64,000 nt of DNA from an uncultured Candidatus Entotheonella sp. (GCA_958295825.1 OY282375.1:1-64000), one strand, 5' to 3'; positions 1-9,074 are shown, counted from the stretch's first letter. Made by a program: numbers and translations. The notes: generated by a model not told the origin, from the letters alone.

Positions 1-784
1 TGAACGATTCCGGCTCCTCCAGGTTGATCGTGTGGCCGGTCTTGGGCACGACGACGAGGCCGGCGGTCGGAATGGCGCGCTTCATGAAAAGCCCCGGCTC
101 CAGGCACGGCTCGTCCTCATCGCCGGTAACGATCAGAGTAGGCACCTGCAACTGCCGCATCTGGGCTTCCAATTCGTACACCGAAGGGCGTTGGCCCTGC
201 ACGCCGCGCATCGTCAGGGCCGCACCAGTCGCCGAATGTTCGGCGAGTTGGTCGGCGAATTCTTGCCAGCCGCGCGGGTCCTTGTCCTCAAACTGCACCC
301 GCGTCGGACCCTTGGCATACACGGCAGCCGTGGCCTGCATGCCGTCGTGCTCAATGCGCTGCGCCACCCGAGCCGAGTCCTGTTGGAATTTTTGCCGGTC
401 GCCCGCCACCGAGCCGTAGCCGCATCCCGCCACAACCAGTGACCGCGCCATCTGCGGATAGTTGAGGCCGAAATGCAGGGTAGCGTAGCCGCCCATCGAC
501 AGGCCGACCACATGCGCCTGCGGCACCTGCAGCGCTTCCAGAAGCTGTGCGATGTCGTGCATGGCGTGCGCCTGCGAGTAGGCATCGACGTCCGCCGGCA
601 CGTCCGACGGCGGATAGCCGCGGGCATTGTACGCGATTACCCGATAACGCCGTGCGAAATAGCGTACTTGTGGCTCCCAGCTGCGGTAATCGCCAGCATA
701 CTCGTGACTGAACAGCAGCGGGAAGCCGCTGCCGGTGGATTCGTAGTACAAGCGGGTGCCGTCGTTCATGGCTGCCAGTGGCAT
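1..784 (-). CDS. Alpha/beta hydrolase, C-terminus cut by the window edge
   Basis: Reading from the ATG whose complement ends at 784 gives 261 residues that run off the left edge of the window. The fold is the alpha/beta-hydrolase type of the 3-oxoadipate enol-lactonase/esterase group. The nucleophile elbow GLSMGG places the catalytic Ser at about residue 96, the acid is Asp in TGDEDEP at about 222, and the His is in KTGHTINLEEP at about 251. The oxyanion region is unusual: SHEYAG instead of the common HGxxG. No signal peptide is seen, so it is probably cytoplasmic. The substrate cannot be read from sequence. It is divergent from the trp genes. Few residues are likely missing. Confidence 0.85.
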   Translation of the reverse strand, partial: MPLAAMNDGTRLYYESTGSGFPLLFSHEYAGDYRSWEPQVRYFARRYRVIAYNARGYPPSDVPADVDAYSQAHAMHDIAQLLEALQVPQAHVVGLSMGGYATLHFGLNYPQMARSLVVAGCGYGSVAGDRQKFQQDSARVAQRIEHDGMQATAAVYAKGPTRVQFEDKDPRGWQEFADQLAEHSATGAALTMRGVQGQRPSVYELEAQMRQLQVPTLIVTGDEDEPCLEPGLFMKRAIPTAGLVVVPKTGHTINLEEPESF

Positions 785-896
785 GGGCCGGGCTCCTCCC
801 CAGTCAGGATGGCTCAGGAATCAATAACGTCAACCATGCCGTGCAGCTTACATGGCGGGTGCGCGGAAAGTCAAAACACGCTCCCGCGCAACGAGA

Positions 897-925
897 TTGA
901 CAGGCACCCTAGCCCTCTGTATAGT
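897..925 (+). promoter_or_regulatory. Strong sigma-70 promoter for the trp leader and trpEG
   Basis: TTGACA at 897-902, a 17-base spacer and TATAGT at 920-925 form an almost perfect vegetative promoter. Transcription would begin near 932, about 40 bases before the leader-peptide start and 340 bases before trpE. Such a strong promoter followed by a translated leader is the layout expected of attenuation control. Confidence 0.75.
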
Positions 926-974
926 CGCCTGCAATCGTTCATGTGTTTGCGATTCCGCGTAAGGAGAACGTCCC

Positions 975-1091
975 ATGAGTCTGCGAGCGTTCAGTCCGGC
1001 CGCAGGCCCCCATGCCTCCCTCGAATCTGGCTTTGCTCCTTCCTACCCGCTGTGTGCTTTGCGATGGTGTACCTTCCGCTGGCGGCGCTGA
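975..1091 (+). CDS. trpL: Candidate trp operon leader peptide (38 codons, two Trp)
   Basis: A short reading frame of 38 codons begins at ATG 975 behind a very good Shine-Dalgarno (AAGGAG at 961-966, 8-base spacing) and ends at TGA 1089-1091. The last ten residues are LRWCTFRWRR, so two UGG codons lie just before the stop, in the arrangement used by ribosome-mediated attenuators of trp operons. It lies between a near-consensus promoter and trpE. I could not pick out a convincing terminator/antiterminator pair by eye between 1091 and 1272: only a weak CCGA/TCGG stem near 1110 and the palindrome CCGCATGCGG near 1168 stand out. The role is inferred from position, Shine-Dalgarno and Trp codons. 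It is not similar to a peptide I know. Confidence 0.6.
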   Translation: MSLRAFSPAAGPHASLESGFAPSYPLCALRWCTFRWRR

Positions 1092-1271
1092 TAAGCCTGC
1101 CCCATCCCGACATTTCGGTTCTTCCGCTCCTTTTCCGGTACGGCATTATTTAATTGAACGCATACCCGCATGCGGCAAAAGCGCGTTCCCTGCGACGGCA
1201 TAGCCCGACGTGCAGGCCGTGCGGAAAGGCAGCGAGCAATCGCAAGACAGCAACATTGTGGAGACGACACC

Positions 1272-2894
1272 ATGACAAGCACACCTTCTATGACGGCCAG
1301 CGACGTGCTCGACTATCTCTTGCAGCAACCTGTCAGCGAAGAGGTTCTGCCCTACGGCGACGGGCGCGGCAACCTCCGACGCCTGATGCTGACGTTCGAC
1401 TTCAGCCGGGACGACTTGCCACCCCTGGAACTTTACCAACGCCTCAACGCCAACACGCCGGGCGTGTTGTACGAGTCGGTCGACGTCTCGCGCGTCTACG
1501 GCCGCTACTCCCTGGCTGTGATCGACCCGCCGGTGCTGGTCGAGGGCAAGGAAGATACCTTCGCCATTCGCGCCCTGAATGAGCGTGGTCAGGCCATGCT
1601 GCGGCAACCGCTCGCCAACGTTGACTTCGCTTGTTGCCAGGACATGCGGCGCGGCGATCAGGCGCTGACCGGCACCGTGCCCTGCGAGCGCCGCCCGGTA
1701 GCCGAGGACGAACGGCTGCTCCTTAACAACATCTCGCAGATCGTGCGCACGCTGCTGCAGCACTTTCGCTGCGACGACCGCTTTCTGGGGTTGTACGGCG
1801 CTTTCGCCTACGATTTTGTACGCCTGTTCGAGCCGTTGCCCGATCGTCTGCAACCCGGCCCGACCCAGGATTTCCGGCTATTCATGCCGGACATGCTGCT
1901 GTTTTACGACCACTTGAAGGAACGGGCGACGCTGATCATTTACGATTTTCTGGACAGTTCCGCCTCCACCGCCGACTTGGTGCGCGAGCGGTTGTCCGGC
2001 CTACGACCGGCGGACCCGGCGCCCGCCCCCGAACGCCACCGCATACCCCACAAGCTGGAATCCGACACCGGGCGCGACGCCTTCATGGCGGAGGTCGACG
2101 AGGCGCGTGAGCAGATGCGCCAAGGCGAGTTTTTCGAGGTCGTTTTGTCGCACAGCTTCATGGGCGAATACACCCGCAGCCCCCTGGATCTGTACCGGCG
2201 GTTCCGCACCATCAACCCGTCCCCGTACCAGTTCTACGTCGATTACGGCGACGAGGCGCTGGTCGGCGCCTCGCCCGAGATGTTCGTGCGGGTGGAGGGC
2301 GGCGTGGTGCAGCAGCGGCCCATTTCCGGCACCATGCCGCGCGGCACCGACAGCCTCACCGACTATCACAACATGATGCAGCTTCTGAACTCGGAGAAGG
2401 AAAAGTCGGAGCTCGACATGCTCATCGACTTGGCGCGCAACGACGTCAGCCGGGTCTGCGAGCCGGGCGTCAGCGTCTCCGACTATCGGTTCGTCGAAAA
2501 ATACTCGCGCGTCATGCACACGGTGGCACAGGTGGAGGGAGAATTGTCCCCCGGACTATCCGCCTTCGATGCCTTCATTGCCTGCCTCAACGCCGGCACC
2601 CTAACCGGGGCGCCCAAGGCTGCGGCCATGGCGTACATCGAAAACCACGAGCACAGCCGCCGCGGCTACTACGGCGGCAACGTCGGCTACCTGACGTTCT
2701 CGGGCCAGCTCGACACCGGCATCATCATCCGCACGGCGCACTTGGTGCGACGGCAGGGGGGCGCGGCGCCCGCATACGACGTGCGGGTGCGGGTCGGCTC
2801 GACGCTGCTGTTCGATTCGGAACCGTCCGCCGAGTACGCGGAAACCGAGGCCAAGGCAAGGGCATTATTGGAAGCGCTGGACGGCGTCGAGTAA
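1272..2894 (+). CDS. trpE: Anthranilate synthase component I
   Basis: TrpE, 540 residues, converts chorismate plus ammonia or glutamine-derived ammonia to anthranilate, the first committed step of tryptophan synthesis. The chorismate-binding core is clear in the C-terminal half: PISGTMPRGTD, SELDMLIDLARNDVSRV, GTLTGAPKAAAM and RRGYYGGNVGYLT. The LIDLARND and GAPK segments match the enterobacterial-type subfamily better than the aminodeoxychorismate synthases. I chose ATG 1272 because upstream in-frame codons have no ribosome site and the N-terminus at MTSTPSM is a normal length. trpG follows after 14 bases, so the two subunits are probably made from one transcript. Control is probably by the leader peptide upstream. 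Confidence 0.93.
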   Translation: MTSTPSMTASDVLDYLLQQPVSEEVLPYGDGRGNLRRLMLTFDFSRDDLPPLELYQRLNANTPGVLYESVDVSRVYGRYSLAVIDPPVLVEGKEDTFAIRALNERGQAMLRQPLANVDFACCQDMRRGDQALTGTVPCERRPVAEDERLLLNNISQIVRTLLQHFRCDDRFLGLYGAFAYDFVRLFEPLPDRLQPGPTQDFRLFMPDMLLFYDHLKERATLIIYDFLDSSASTADLVRERLSGLRPADPAPAPERHRIPHKLESDTGRDAFMAEVDEAREQMRQGEFFEVVLSHSFMGEYTRSPLDLYRRFRTINPSPYQFYVDYGDEALVGASPEMFVRVEGGVVQQRPISGTMPRGTDSLTDYHNMMQLLNSEKEKSELDMLIDLARNDVSRVCEPGVSVSDYRFVEKYSRVMHTVAQVEGELSPGLSAFDAFIACLNAGTLTGAPKAAAMAYIENHEHSRRGYYGGNVGYLTFSGQLDTGIIIRTAHLVRRQGGAAPAYDVRVRVGSTLLFDSEPSAEYAETEAKARALLEALDGVE

Positions 2895-2908
2895 ACGGGG
2901 GAATTTTC

Positions 2909-3526
2909 ATGAACATCACCATGATCGATAATTTCGACTCGTTCACCTTCAACTTGGTGGATTACTTTCGCCGCCTCGAATGCGCCGTGCGGGTGTACCG
3001 CAACGACATCCCGGTGGACATCGTGGCGTCGTCGGAGCCGGACCTGCTAGTCTTCTCTCCAGGTCCGTCGACGCCCGCCAACGCCGGCAACCTGCTGGCC
3101 TACATCGATCATTTTCACCAGCATGTGCCGCTGTTCGGGGTATGCCTGGGCCATCAGGCGATGATCGAGTATTTCGGCGGCACGTTGCGGGTGCTGCCGC
3201 GCCCCTACCACGGCAAGCAAAGCGAAATCGACCACCATGGCCAAGGCATCTATGAGGACCTGCCGTCGCCGCTGCCCGTAGGCCGCTACCACTCGCTGGT
3301 CGGTGACGTGATTCCCGGCGTTTTCGACGTTACCGCTACCTGGGGCGACGTCGTCATGGGTATCCGCCACCGCTCGCTGCCCATTGAGGGCGTACAGTTT
3401 CACCCGGAGTCGATTCTGACTATGGAAAACAGCCACGGACTGCGGCTGCTGGGCAATCTGCTGGCCGGAGTGGTCGAGGCGTCTTCGGATCGTTCCTGGG
3501 TTCGACACAAAATCACCCCGCCATGA
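2909..3526 (+). CDS. trpG: Anthranilate synthase component II (glutamine amidotransferase)
   Basis: TrpG, 205 residues, is the class-I glutamine amidotransferase that feeds ammonia to TrpE. The start MNITMIDNFDSFTFNLVDYF is the typical N-terminus. The catalytic Cys is C79 in GVCLGHQ, and His165 and Glu167 are in GVQFHPES. The Shine-Dalgarno GGGGGAAT precedes ATG 2909. PabA is a close relative and could share function, but direct linkage to trpE and the leader favours TrpG. No trpD, trpC or other trp genes follow: the next bases are transposon remains. Confidence 0.92.
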   Translation: MNITMIDNFDSFTFNLVDYFRRLECAVRVYRNDIPVDIVASSEPDLLVFSPGPSTPANAGNLLAYIDHFHQHVPLFGVCLGHQAMIEYFGGTLRVLPRPYHGKQSEIDHHGQGIYEDLPSPLPVGRYHSLVGDVIPGVFDVTATWGDVVMGIRHRSLPIEGVQFHPESILTMENSHGLRLLGNLLAGVVEASSDRSWVRHKITPP

Positions 3527-3625
3527 CTGACGGTCACGACGGGGCATGGGAAGCGTCTGGAAGTGGCGTAGATTTGCCGGCTAGAGGTTAAAAGGCGGGC
3601 TGACCTGGAGCCGGTTTTCGAGTGA

Positions 3626-3812
3626 CTATACGGGATACCCGCAATGGGCAAATCAGCCCCGAGCATCCGATTCCGCTACCGCTTCCCAAGCCTCAGCCAG
3701 CGCGACGTTGAGCGTGTCACGCGTGTGTGCCTTCGCATCACGCAAAGCCCTCTTGAGCTTTGACCCACACCGTGCAATCGGGCGACAGATCAGGCGAATA
3801 GGGCGGCAAGGT
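3626..3812 (-). pseudogene. IS630-family transposase, C-terminal remnant
   Basis: Read on the minus strand, the motif LPPYSPDLSP typical of IS630 DDE transposases is followed, after a one-base frame change, by SKLKRALRDAKAHTRDTL and then DARG-stop-FAHCGYPV-stop. The internal stop is a TGA where the family has Trp. Only the last 60 or so codons survive. It lies 100 bases after trpG and points back at it. The segment is dead. Confidence 0.75.
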
Positions 3813-3878
3813 ACTCAACCTGCAGTCCCGCGAGCGACAGTCGCTTCGACGACACCACTAACTTTACGAGCACGCAAA

Positions 3879-4690
3879 TTATTGGCCTTGCCTCCGATGT
3901 TTGGGCGACCGGGTCTTAGCTCGACTTTGTACAAAATGAGAGGGGACAGTGTGAATAGACCGCTTGCAGCAAACACTGCAGCGACACGTGGGGAATTTCC
4001 ACGCCCTCGGTGTTAGGCGGGGATGTTGAAAAATGCTCAACCTCCCACAGAGGGTACCGCACCACTGCCGAGGCGTCGATGAACGTCGCGGCTGCTTGTC
4101 GTACCAGGCGAGTCGGCGTCCTGACAGGCCGGACGCCAACAGCGCCACGATCGAATACAGACCCAGCAGAGACGGCGTGGTCCGCTCGGTCGCCGCATCC
4201 TTGAGGCGGTCGGCCAAGCTGGGCCGACGCTTGCCCTTGAGACACGGGCGTCCCCGCGTACCCGGCTGGCGCTACGGCGGCGCGTCCTGGAGCACCGCAT
4301 CTAGGCGCAGGGGGCAAACGACGCGGTACGCCTGATCGCCCAGCACGGTGATGGCGGCGGGCGGCTGCCAGCGTCGCACCACCCGGATCCTCTGGCGTGC
4401 CCACTGGGCAATCATCTTGTGCCTCAGCTCTAGGCGCTCGCTGACCCTTGATGATGTGGGCGCCGGTACGCTCAGGATGGGCAGGCCCGGCAGCGGCGGT
4501 TCCAGGGCGGCGTGATGACCCGAGCCAAGACGATCCAGCGCAGCCCGCTGGTGGTCACGGCGCGCTTGTGGCTCGGTGCCAGCAGGGTCAGTAGCCAGTG
4601 ACTACCTTTGAGAGCGACCCAGCGAGCCCGGTTGAACCCCTGATGATGGAGGCTGAAGTTTTGCAATCTGACCTGAATATCGTAGAGTAC
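3879..4690 (-). pseudogene. Decayed DDE transposase of an insertion sequence
   Basis: The minus strand shows pieces of one transposase in several frames: DQAYRVVCPLRLDAVL, then PGTRGRPCLKGKRRPSLADRL, then PSLLGLYSIVALLA with AWYDKQ, then STSPPNTEGVEIPHVS. Their order matches the DDE superfamily endonuclease transposases that end with a fixed LLGLYSLV..AWYDK.. block. Stops and frame changes make it non-functional. A 26-base stretch inside it (4651-4676) recurs in opposite orientation near 7434. I cannot name the IS. Confidence 0.6.
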
Positions 4691-4708
4691 GCGCCCCCTT
4701 TCTTCCTA

Positions 4709-4817
4709 GAGGCGGCTTCTTTCCTATCGTGTGTATGCTGATAACGCTCAACAAGCTTCTCAATGGCTTCTAACTCATTTGCTTGCGACTATTCTCAGAT
4801 AGTTGTGAAACCGCCTC
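4709..4817. repeat. 109-bp MITE-like inverted-repeat element flanked by TA
   Basis: The left end GAGGCGGCTTC (4709-4719) and the right end GAAACCGCCTC (4807-4817) are inverted copies with one mismatch. Both are bordered by TA (4707-4708 and 4818-4819), as expected for a TA target duplication. No gene lies inside. It probably is a miniature element mobilised by a TA-targeting transposase such as IS630, a fragment of which lies 900 bases away. Confidence 0.5.
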
Positions 4818-4867
4818 TAACAAGATTCAAAACAGCACACTACCAGCGGACGCCGTGTGGCGTCCTC

Positions 4868-5863
4868 CTATGCCACCTCGTAGATAGACGTAAGCCTCGG
4901 CTCGTCGCCGTCGACCACCTTGGCGCGGGCGATGTCGACGAGGTGCAGCAGGTGGGCGTGCACCGAATTGGCCGCCGGGTACCACAGGCGCTTGTCGTAG
5001 CCGGCGTACATGTCGGGCACGATGTCGGCGATGCGCCGTGCGCCGCCGCGCAGGTGGGAGATGATTTGCTGTTCGCGCTCCTCGCGGTGCGCGATGCACG
5101 CCCGTACGTAGCGGTCCGGCTTGGTGATGGCGGGTCCGTGCGTCGGCCAGTAGCGCTCGGCCTGGCGGGGCAAGAGCTTACGCAGCGAGGCCAAGTAGTC
5201 CTGCATGGAGCCGTCCGGGGGCGACACCACGCTGGTGGCCCAACCCATCACGTGGTCGCCGGAGAACAGGCAGTTTTCCTCCTGCAGGTGATAGCACAGG
5301 TGATTGGAGCAGTGCCCCGGGGTATGAACCGCGGTCATCGTCCAGCCGTCGCCGCGCACCACGTCGCCGTCGCCGAGGCGCTCGTCGGGCCGGAAGTCGA
5401 GGTCGGGGCCCTCGCGCTTCAGCTCGGCCGGCAGGTCGTCCCATTCCTTGTCGAACCGCGTTTTCTCTTCCGCCGTGAAGTAGGCCGAAAAATCCACCCG
5501 GTCGTGCGGGTCGTAAGCCCGCACCGCGCCATGCGGCCCGAAGCCGTAGGAACGGGCGCCGGTCAGTTCTTGCAGGCGAGCGGTCAGGGACGAATGATCG
5601 CTGTGGGTGTGGGTGATCAGGACGTGCGTCACTGTCTCGCCGGGGCCCAGCGCCGCCAGCACGTCGTCGACGTGCGAGGACAGCGGCGGCCCAGGGTCGA
5701 CCACCGCCACCCTGCCCGTGCCCACGATGTAGGTGCCCGTGCCTTTGTAGGTGAACGGTGTCGGATTGTGGCAAACGACCCGGCGGATCAGCGGCGTCAT
5801 CCGCATGACGTCGCCGTAGTCAAACGCGCCCATGTCGCGGTAATGCTCAAGTTGCACGGCCAT
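4868..5863 (-). CDS. MBL-fold metallohydrolase (LACTB2/glyoxalase II-like)
   Basis: A 331-residue metallo-beta-lactamase-fold hydrolase. The zinc ligands are visible in HTHSDH (85-90), HTPGH (180-184) and SGDHVMG (201-207). The C-terminal part (IADIVPDMYAGYDKRLWYPA...HLLHLVDIARAK) matches the winged-helix tail found in LACTB2-like and endoribonuclease-like members. The start at 5863 has a clear AAGGAG. No signal peptide is present, so it acts in the cytoplasm. The substrate is unknown: thioester, lactone or nucleic acid are all possible for this family. It is a single gene, transcribed toward the trp genes. Confidence 0.85.
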   Translation of the reverse strand: MAVQLEHYRDMGAFDYGDVMRMTPLIRRVVCHNPTPFTYKGTGTYIVGTGRVAVVDPGPPLSSHVDDVLAALGPGETVTHVLITHTHSDHSSLTARLQELTGARSYGFGPHGAVRAYDPHDRVDFSAYFTAEEKTRFDKEWDDLPAELKREGPDLDFRPDERLGDGDVVRGDGWTMTAVHTPGHCSNHLCYHLQEENCLFSGDHVMGWATSVVSPPDGSMQDYLASLRKLLPRQAERYWPTHGPAITKPDRYVRACIAHREEREQQIISHLRGGARRIADIVPDMYAGYDKRLWYPAANSVHAHLLHLVDIARAKVVDGDEPRLTSIYEVA

Positions 5864-6031
5864 GTCGCTCCTTTCCTGCGTTGCAGGCGTTCATCTTAAG
5901 GGCCGCCTTCCGCTGCTGTCAAGAATGCCGCCGGGTTTGCCAACGCCTGTGACTTGTCATCTAATAAGGCGCGTCGGCTCCGTGCAGCGTAACCACCGCA
6001 TACCTTCCTTTCTCACACAGCGAGGCACCCC

Positions 6032-7246
6032 ATGAAGATCACCAACATCGCAACCTTCATCGTCGATGCCGGTTGGCGGCCCTGGACCTACGTCAAGGTG
6101 GAAACCGACGCCGGCATTACCGGCTGGGGTGAGTGCAGCGACGGCAGAGCACCGCACGGCATCGTCGGCACCATCACCGACCTTAAGCCCGTACTGATCG
6201 GCCAGGACCCGCGGGCGTTCGAGGCGCGCTTCTGGGACATGGCGCGCGCCACCCGCCAGAGCCCCGGCGGCATCGCGGCCAAGGCGCTGGCCGGGTTGGA
6301 TTGTGCCTTCGTCGATATCAAAGCCAAGGCGCTTGGCATCCCGGCGGTCGAGCTGTTCGGCGGGCCGATGCGTGACAAAGTGCGCCTTTACTGGTCGCAC
6401 TGCGGCAGCTCGCGGGTGCGCCATCACGACCTCATCGGCGTGCCGCCCATCGAGACGTGGGACGACGTGACGGCCCTGGGCAAGGAGGTGGCGTCGCGCG
6501 GCTTCACTGCTCTGAAGACGAACGTCGTCATGCCGGGCCAGGACGGCACCTGGTACAGCGGCTTCGACGGCCAGACAGGCCCCAACGACGAGATTGCCCC
6601 CACGTGGCTGCTGGCGCATATCGAAAAACTCATCGGCACCTTCCGCGATGCCGTCGGGCCGGACGTGGACATCAACCTCGACCTCAACTTCCACTTCAAG
6701 CCGGAAGCCTGCACGCGCATCGCGCGTGTGTTGGAGCCGTTCAAGCTTCTGTGGCTCGAAATCGACCGCTACGACCCGCAGGCCCTCCTGCAAATCAAGC
6801 AGTCCACGGCCACCAAAATCTGCACGGGCGAAAACCTGTACTACATGCGCGACTACCTGCCGTATTTCCAACTGCACGCCGCCGACGTGTTCATGATCGA
6901 CGTGCCCTGGAACGGCTTCAGCCAGTCCAAGAAAATCGGCGATCTGGCCGAGGTCTTCCAGCTCAACGTGGCGCCGCACAACTACTACAGCCACATGTCG
7001 ACCTACGTCAGCGCCGCCCTGTGCGCCACGCTGCCCAACGTGCGCATCATGGAGATCGACATCGACGACGTGCCTTGGAAGGACGAACTGACGACGGCGG
7101 TGCCCGACATTAAGAACGGCTACATGACGATGCCCGGCGGGCCGGGATGGGGCATTGAGCTGAATGAGGAGGTGGCGCGGGCACACCCGTGGGACCCCGC
7201 CAAATCCGGGTATTCCAAATCGACGCCGCCATCGAAGAGTTTTTAG
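6032..7246 (+). CDS. Enolase-superfamily sugar-acid dehydratase/racemase
   Basis: A 404-residue member of the mandelate racemase/muconate lactonising group. The N-terminal capping domain (ITGWGECSDG) precedes a barrel with Lys162 in LKTNVV, Asp217 in LDLN, Glu243 in LWLEID, Glu267 in CTGENLY and His316 in APHNYYSH. The three acidic metal ligands and the His base are therefore present. Enzymes of this group take a proton from the alpha carbon of a sugar acid or similar carboxylate and often eliminate water. The exact substrate cannot be read from the sequence. The gene stands alone, and the thioesterase downstream points the other way. Confidence 0.85.
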   Translation: MKITNIATFIVDAGWRPWTYVKVETDAGITGWGECSDGRAPHGIVGTITDLKPVLIGQDPRAFEARFWDMARATRQSPGGIAAKALAGLDCAFVDIKAKALGIPAVELFGGPMRDKVRLYWSHCGSSRVRHHDLIGVPPIETWDDVTALGKEVASRGFTALKTNVVMPGQDGTWYSGFDGQTGPNDEIAPTWLLAHIEKLIGTFRDAVGPDVDINLDLNFHFKPEACTRIARVLEPFKLLWLEIDRYDPQALLQIKQSTATKICTGENLYYMRDYLPYFQLHAADVFMIDVPWNGFSQSKKIGDLAEVFQLNVAPHNYYSHMSTYVSAALCATLPNVRIMEIDIDDVPWKDELTTAVPDIKNGYMTMPGGPGWGIELNEEVARAHPWDPAKSGYSKSTPPSKSF

Positions 7247-7433
7247 AGCCCGGTATCGGATTAGATGGCCCGTCAGCCCAACCCCTGGAGGGACAAGCAA
7301 TCCCTTCCTTTCGAGGGGAGAAGGACCGGGAAATAGAGAGAATAATTCGAGATAGATCCAAAGAAAGTCTGAAGCAGACGGGAAACGTTTCCGCCGTTGG
7401 GAAGTCCACAGTCGTGGGCATAGGAGAGCCTCC

Positions 7434-7460
7434 TCAGGTCAGATTGCAGAACTTCAGCTT
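7434..7460. repeat. Short IS fragment shared with 4651-4676
   Basis: Within the otherwise featureless 7247-7500 gap, the stretch from 7434 matches the reverse complement of 4651-4676 at about 24 of 26 positions (core GGTCAGATTGCA then AACTTCAGC). It is probably a scrap of the same insertion sequence in the opposite orientation. Nothing else is recognisable in the gap. Confidence 0.45.
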
Positions 7461-7500
7461 GATCCTAGGGAGAGGGCGGGCTGTCGTAGCGGAGGAGGGG

Positions 7501-7896
7501 TTAAACGCTCAATCCATCAAGCAGCCACTGCGGAAAGCGCACGGGGCGTTGCTGGTCGTTGACACACATGTGTGTGGTGGTGCCGGAGGCGAGGAGTTGC
7601 TCCTGACGGGTGACCTCGTAGGCGTAGCAGAGTTGGCGGGATTTCAGTTCCTGCACACGGGTATGTACGACGATCTCCTCGTCGTAATGCGCGGAAGCGG
7701 TCAGGCGGCCCTGGAACGCCGTGACCGGGAAGTAGTAGCCGCGGCTTTCCAGCTCAGTGTACGGCATGCCGACCGCCCGCATGTATTCCGAGCGGCCGCA
7801 TTCAAACCACACCAGGTAGTTGGCGTAGTAGACGATGCCCATCTGATCGGTTTCGGCGTACCGTGGGCGCAGGTGCAGGCTGACGATTTGTGACAT
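7501..7896 (-). CDS. YbgC/4-hydroxybenzoyl-CoA-type acyl-CoA thioesterase
   Basis: A 131-residue hot-dog-fold thioesterase. The signature RYAETDQMGIVYYANYLVWF carries the catalytic Asp17 and is typical of YbgC and 4-hydroxybenzoyl-CoA thioesterases. It hydrolyses an acyl-CoA or aryl-CoA thioester in the cytoplasm. There is no tol-pal cluster nearby, so a housekeeping role with TolQRAB is not supported by context. It is transcribed just downstream of the quinoprotein-like gene, 35 bases apart on the same strand. Confidence 0.88.
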   Translation of the reverse strand: MSQIVSLHLRPRYAETDQMGIVYYANYLVWFECGRSEYMRAVGMPYTELESRGYYFPVTAFQGRLTASAHYDEEIVVHTRVQELKSRQLCYAYEVTRQEQLLASGTTTHMCVNDQQRPVRFPQWLLDGLSV

Positions 7897-7931
7897 GGGT
7901 TCGCTTTCCGCTTCACAGGAAACAAGGATCG

Positions 7932-9074
7932 TTATCGGTCATAGGTGATACGGTAGATGACGCCGGCGCGGTCGTCCGAAACCAGCAGGGCGCCGTCCGG
8001 CATGACCAGCACGTCCACGGGCCGCCCCCACGCTTGCGCGCCGCGCAGCCAGCCGTCTACGAACACCTCGTACTCCTCAGCTTGGTTGCCCGCCAGTTCT
8101 ACCCGCATGACCCGGTAACCGATCGGCGTGCTGCGATTCCAGGAGCCGTGCTGGGCCACGAAGATCTGGTGCCTGTACGATTCGGGGAACATGCTGCCCG
8201 TGTAGAACCGCATCCCCAGCCCGGCGACGTGCGGGCCGAGCTTGACCACCGGTGGCTCGAATTCCGAGCACGGTCGCACGCTGCCGTATCTTGGGTCGGG
8301 AATTTTGCCCTCGTGACAGTATGGAAAGCCGAAGTGCAGGCCGGCACGCGGGGCGTGATTGAGTTCGTCGGATGGGCGATTGTCGCCCAACATGTCGCGG
8401 CCATTGTCGGTGAACCAAAGCTCGCGGGTTTCCGGGTGCCAGTCGAATCCCACCGAGTTGCGCACCCCGTGGGCAAAGGGCTCCAGTTGTGTTCCGTCCG
8501 GGTGCATGCGGAGAATGGCGGCATAACGCGGGTCGTCGCTACGCTCACACACGTTGCAAGGCGCGCCGACCGGCACATACATCAGGCCGTCGGGACCGAA
8601 GGCAATGAATTTCCAACCATGATGGCGGTCGTTAGGCAGGGTGTTGATGACCACCGAGGGCCGCGGCGGGCGGTCCAATCGGGCCTCAATGTCGTCATAG
8701 CGAAGGATACGGCTGACCTCTGCCACGTACAGCGATCCATCTCGGAAGGCAACGCCTGTGGGCAAATTCAATCCGTGGGCAATGGGGACGACGGTTTCGG
8801 CCTTGTGGTCGCCGTCGCGGTCCACAACGGCGTAAACGCGGCCCGCGCGGCGGCTGCCTACGAACACGACGCCGCTGGGGCTCAGAGCCATGGCGCGAGC
8901 GTTCGGGACGTCATCGGCGTAGAGGCTGATGGAAAATCCGGGCGGCAGATTGAGGGTGTGCAGGGGTAGCTCCTTAGCCCCGACCGCCGCGGCGCATACG
9001 GCCACACAAAGGGCGACAAGCACGCCGAGATGAAAGCCAAGGCTGGGGTGTGTTTTCCGTCGCAAAGCTGGCAT
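7932..9074 (-). CDS. Secreted PQQ-type sugar (sorbosone/glucose) dehydrogenase-like protein
   Basis: A 380-residue exported protein of the GSDH/L-sorbosone dehydrogenase beta-propeller family. A signal peptide spans about residues 1-33 (hydrophobic FHLGVLVALCVAVCAAA, cleavage near VGA-KE). Family marks include GLNLPTGVAF, the segment HHGWKFIAFGPDGLMYVPVG with CNVCE, and the acidic-Asn loop FTDNGRDMLGDNRPSDELN. Members oxidise sugars or aldehydes in the periplasm and pass electrons to quinones. The cofactor PQQ is assumed from the family and no pqq genes are in the window. It may be co-transcribed with the thioesterase. Confidence 0.85.
   Translation of the reverse strand: MPALRRKTHPSLGFHLGVLVALCVAVCAAAVGAKELPLHTLNLPPGFSISLYADDVPNARAMALSPSGVVFVGSRRAGRVYAVVDRDGDHKAETVVPIAHGLNLPTGVAFRDGSLYVAEVSRILRYDDIEARLDRPPRPSVVINTLPNDRHHGWKFIAFGPDGLMYVPVGAPCNVCERSDDPRYAAILRMHPDGTQLEPFAHGVRNSVGFDWHPETRELWFTDNGRDMLGDNRPSDELNHAPRAGLHFGFPYCHEGKIPDPRYGSVRPCSEFEPPVVKLGPHVAGLGMRFYTGSMFPESYRHQIFVAQHGSWNRSTPIGYRVMRVELAGNQAEEYEVFVDGWLRGAQAWGRPVDVLVMPDGALLVSDDRAGVIYRITYDR

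Noticed and set aside
5957..7300. A 447-codon minus-strand open frame opposite the enolase-family gene
   Set aside because: It is a shadow of the plus-strand gene: composition is His/Arg/Val-rich with no domain, and the plus-strand frame has all catalytic residues.
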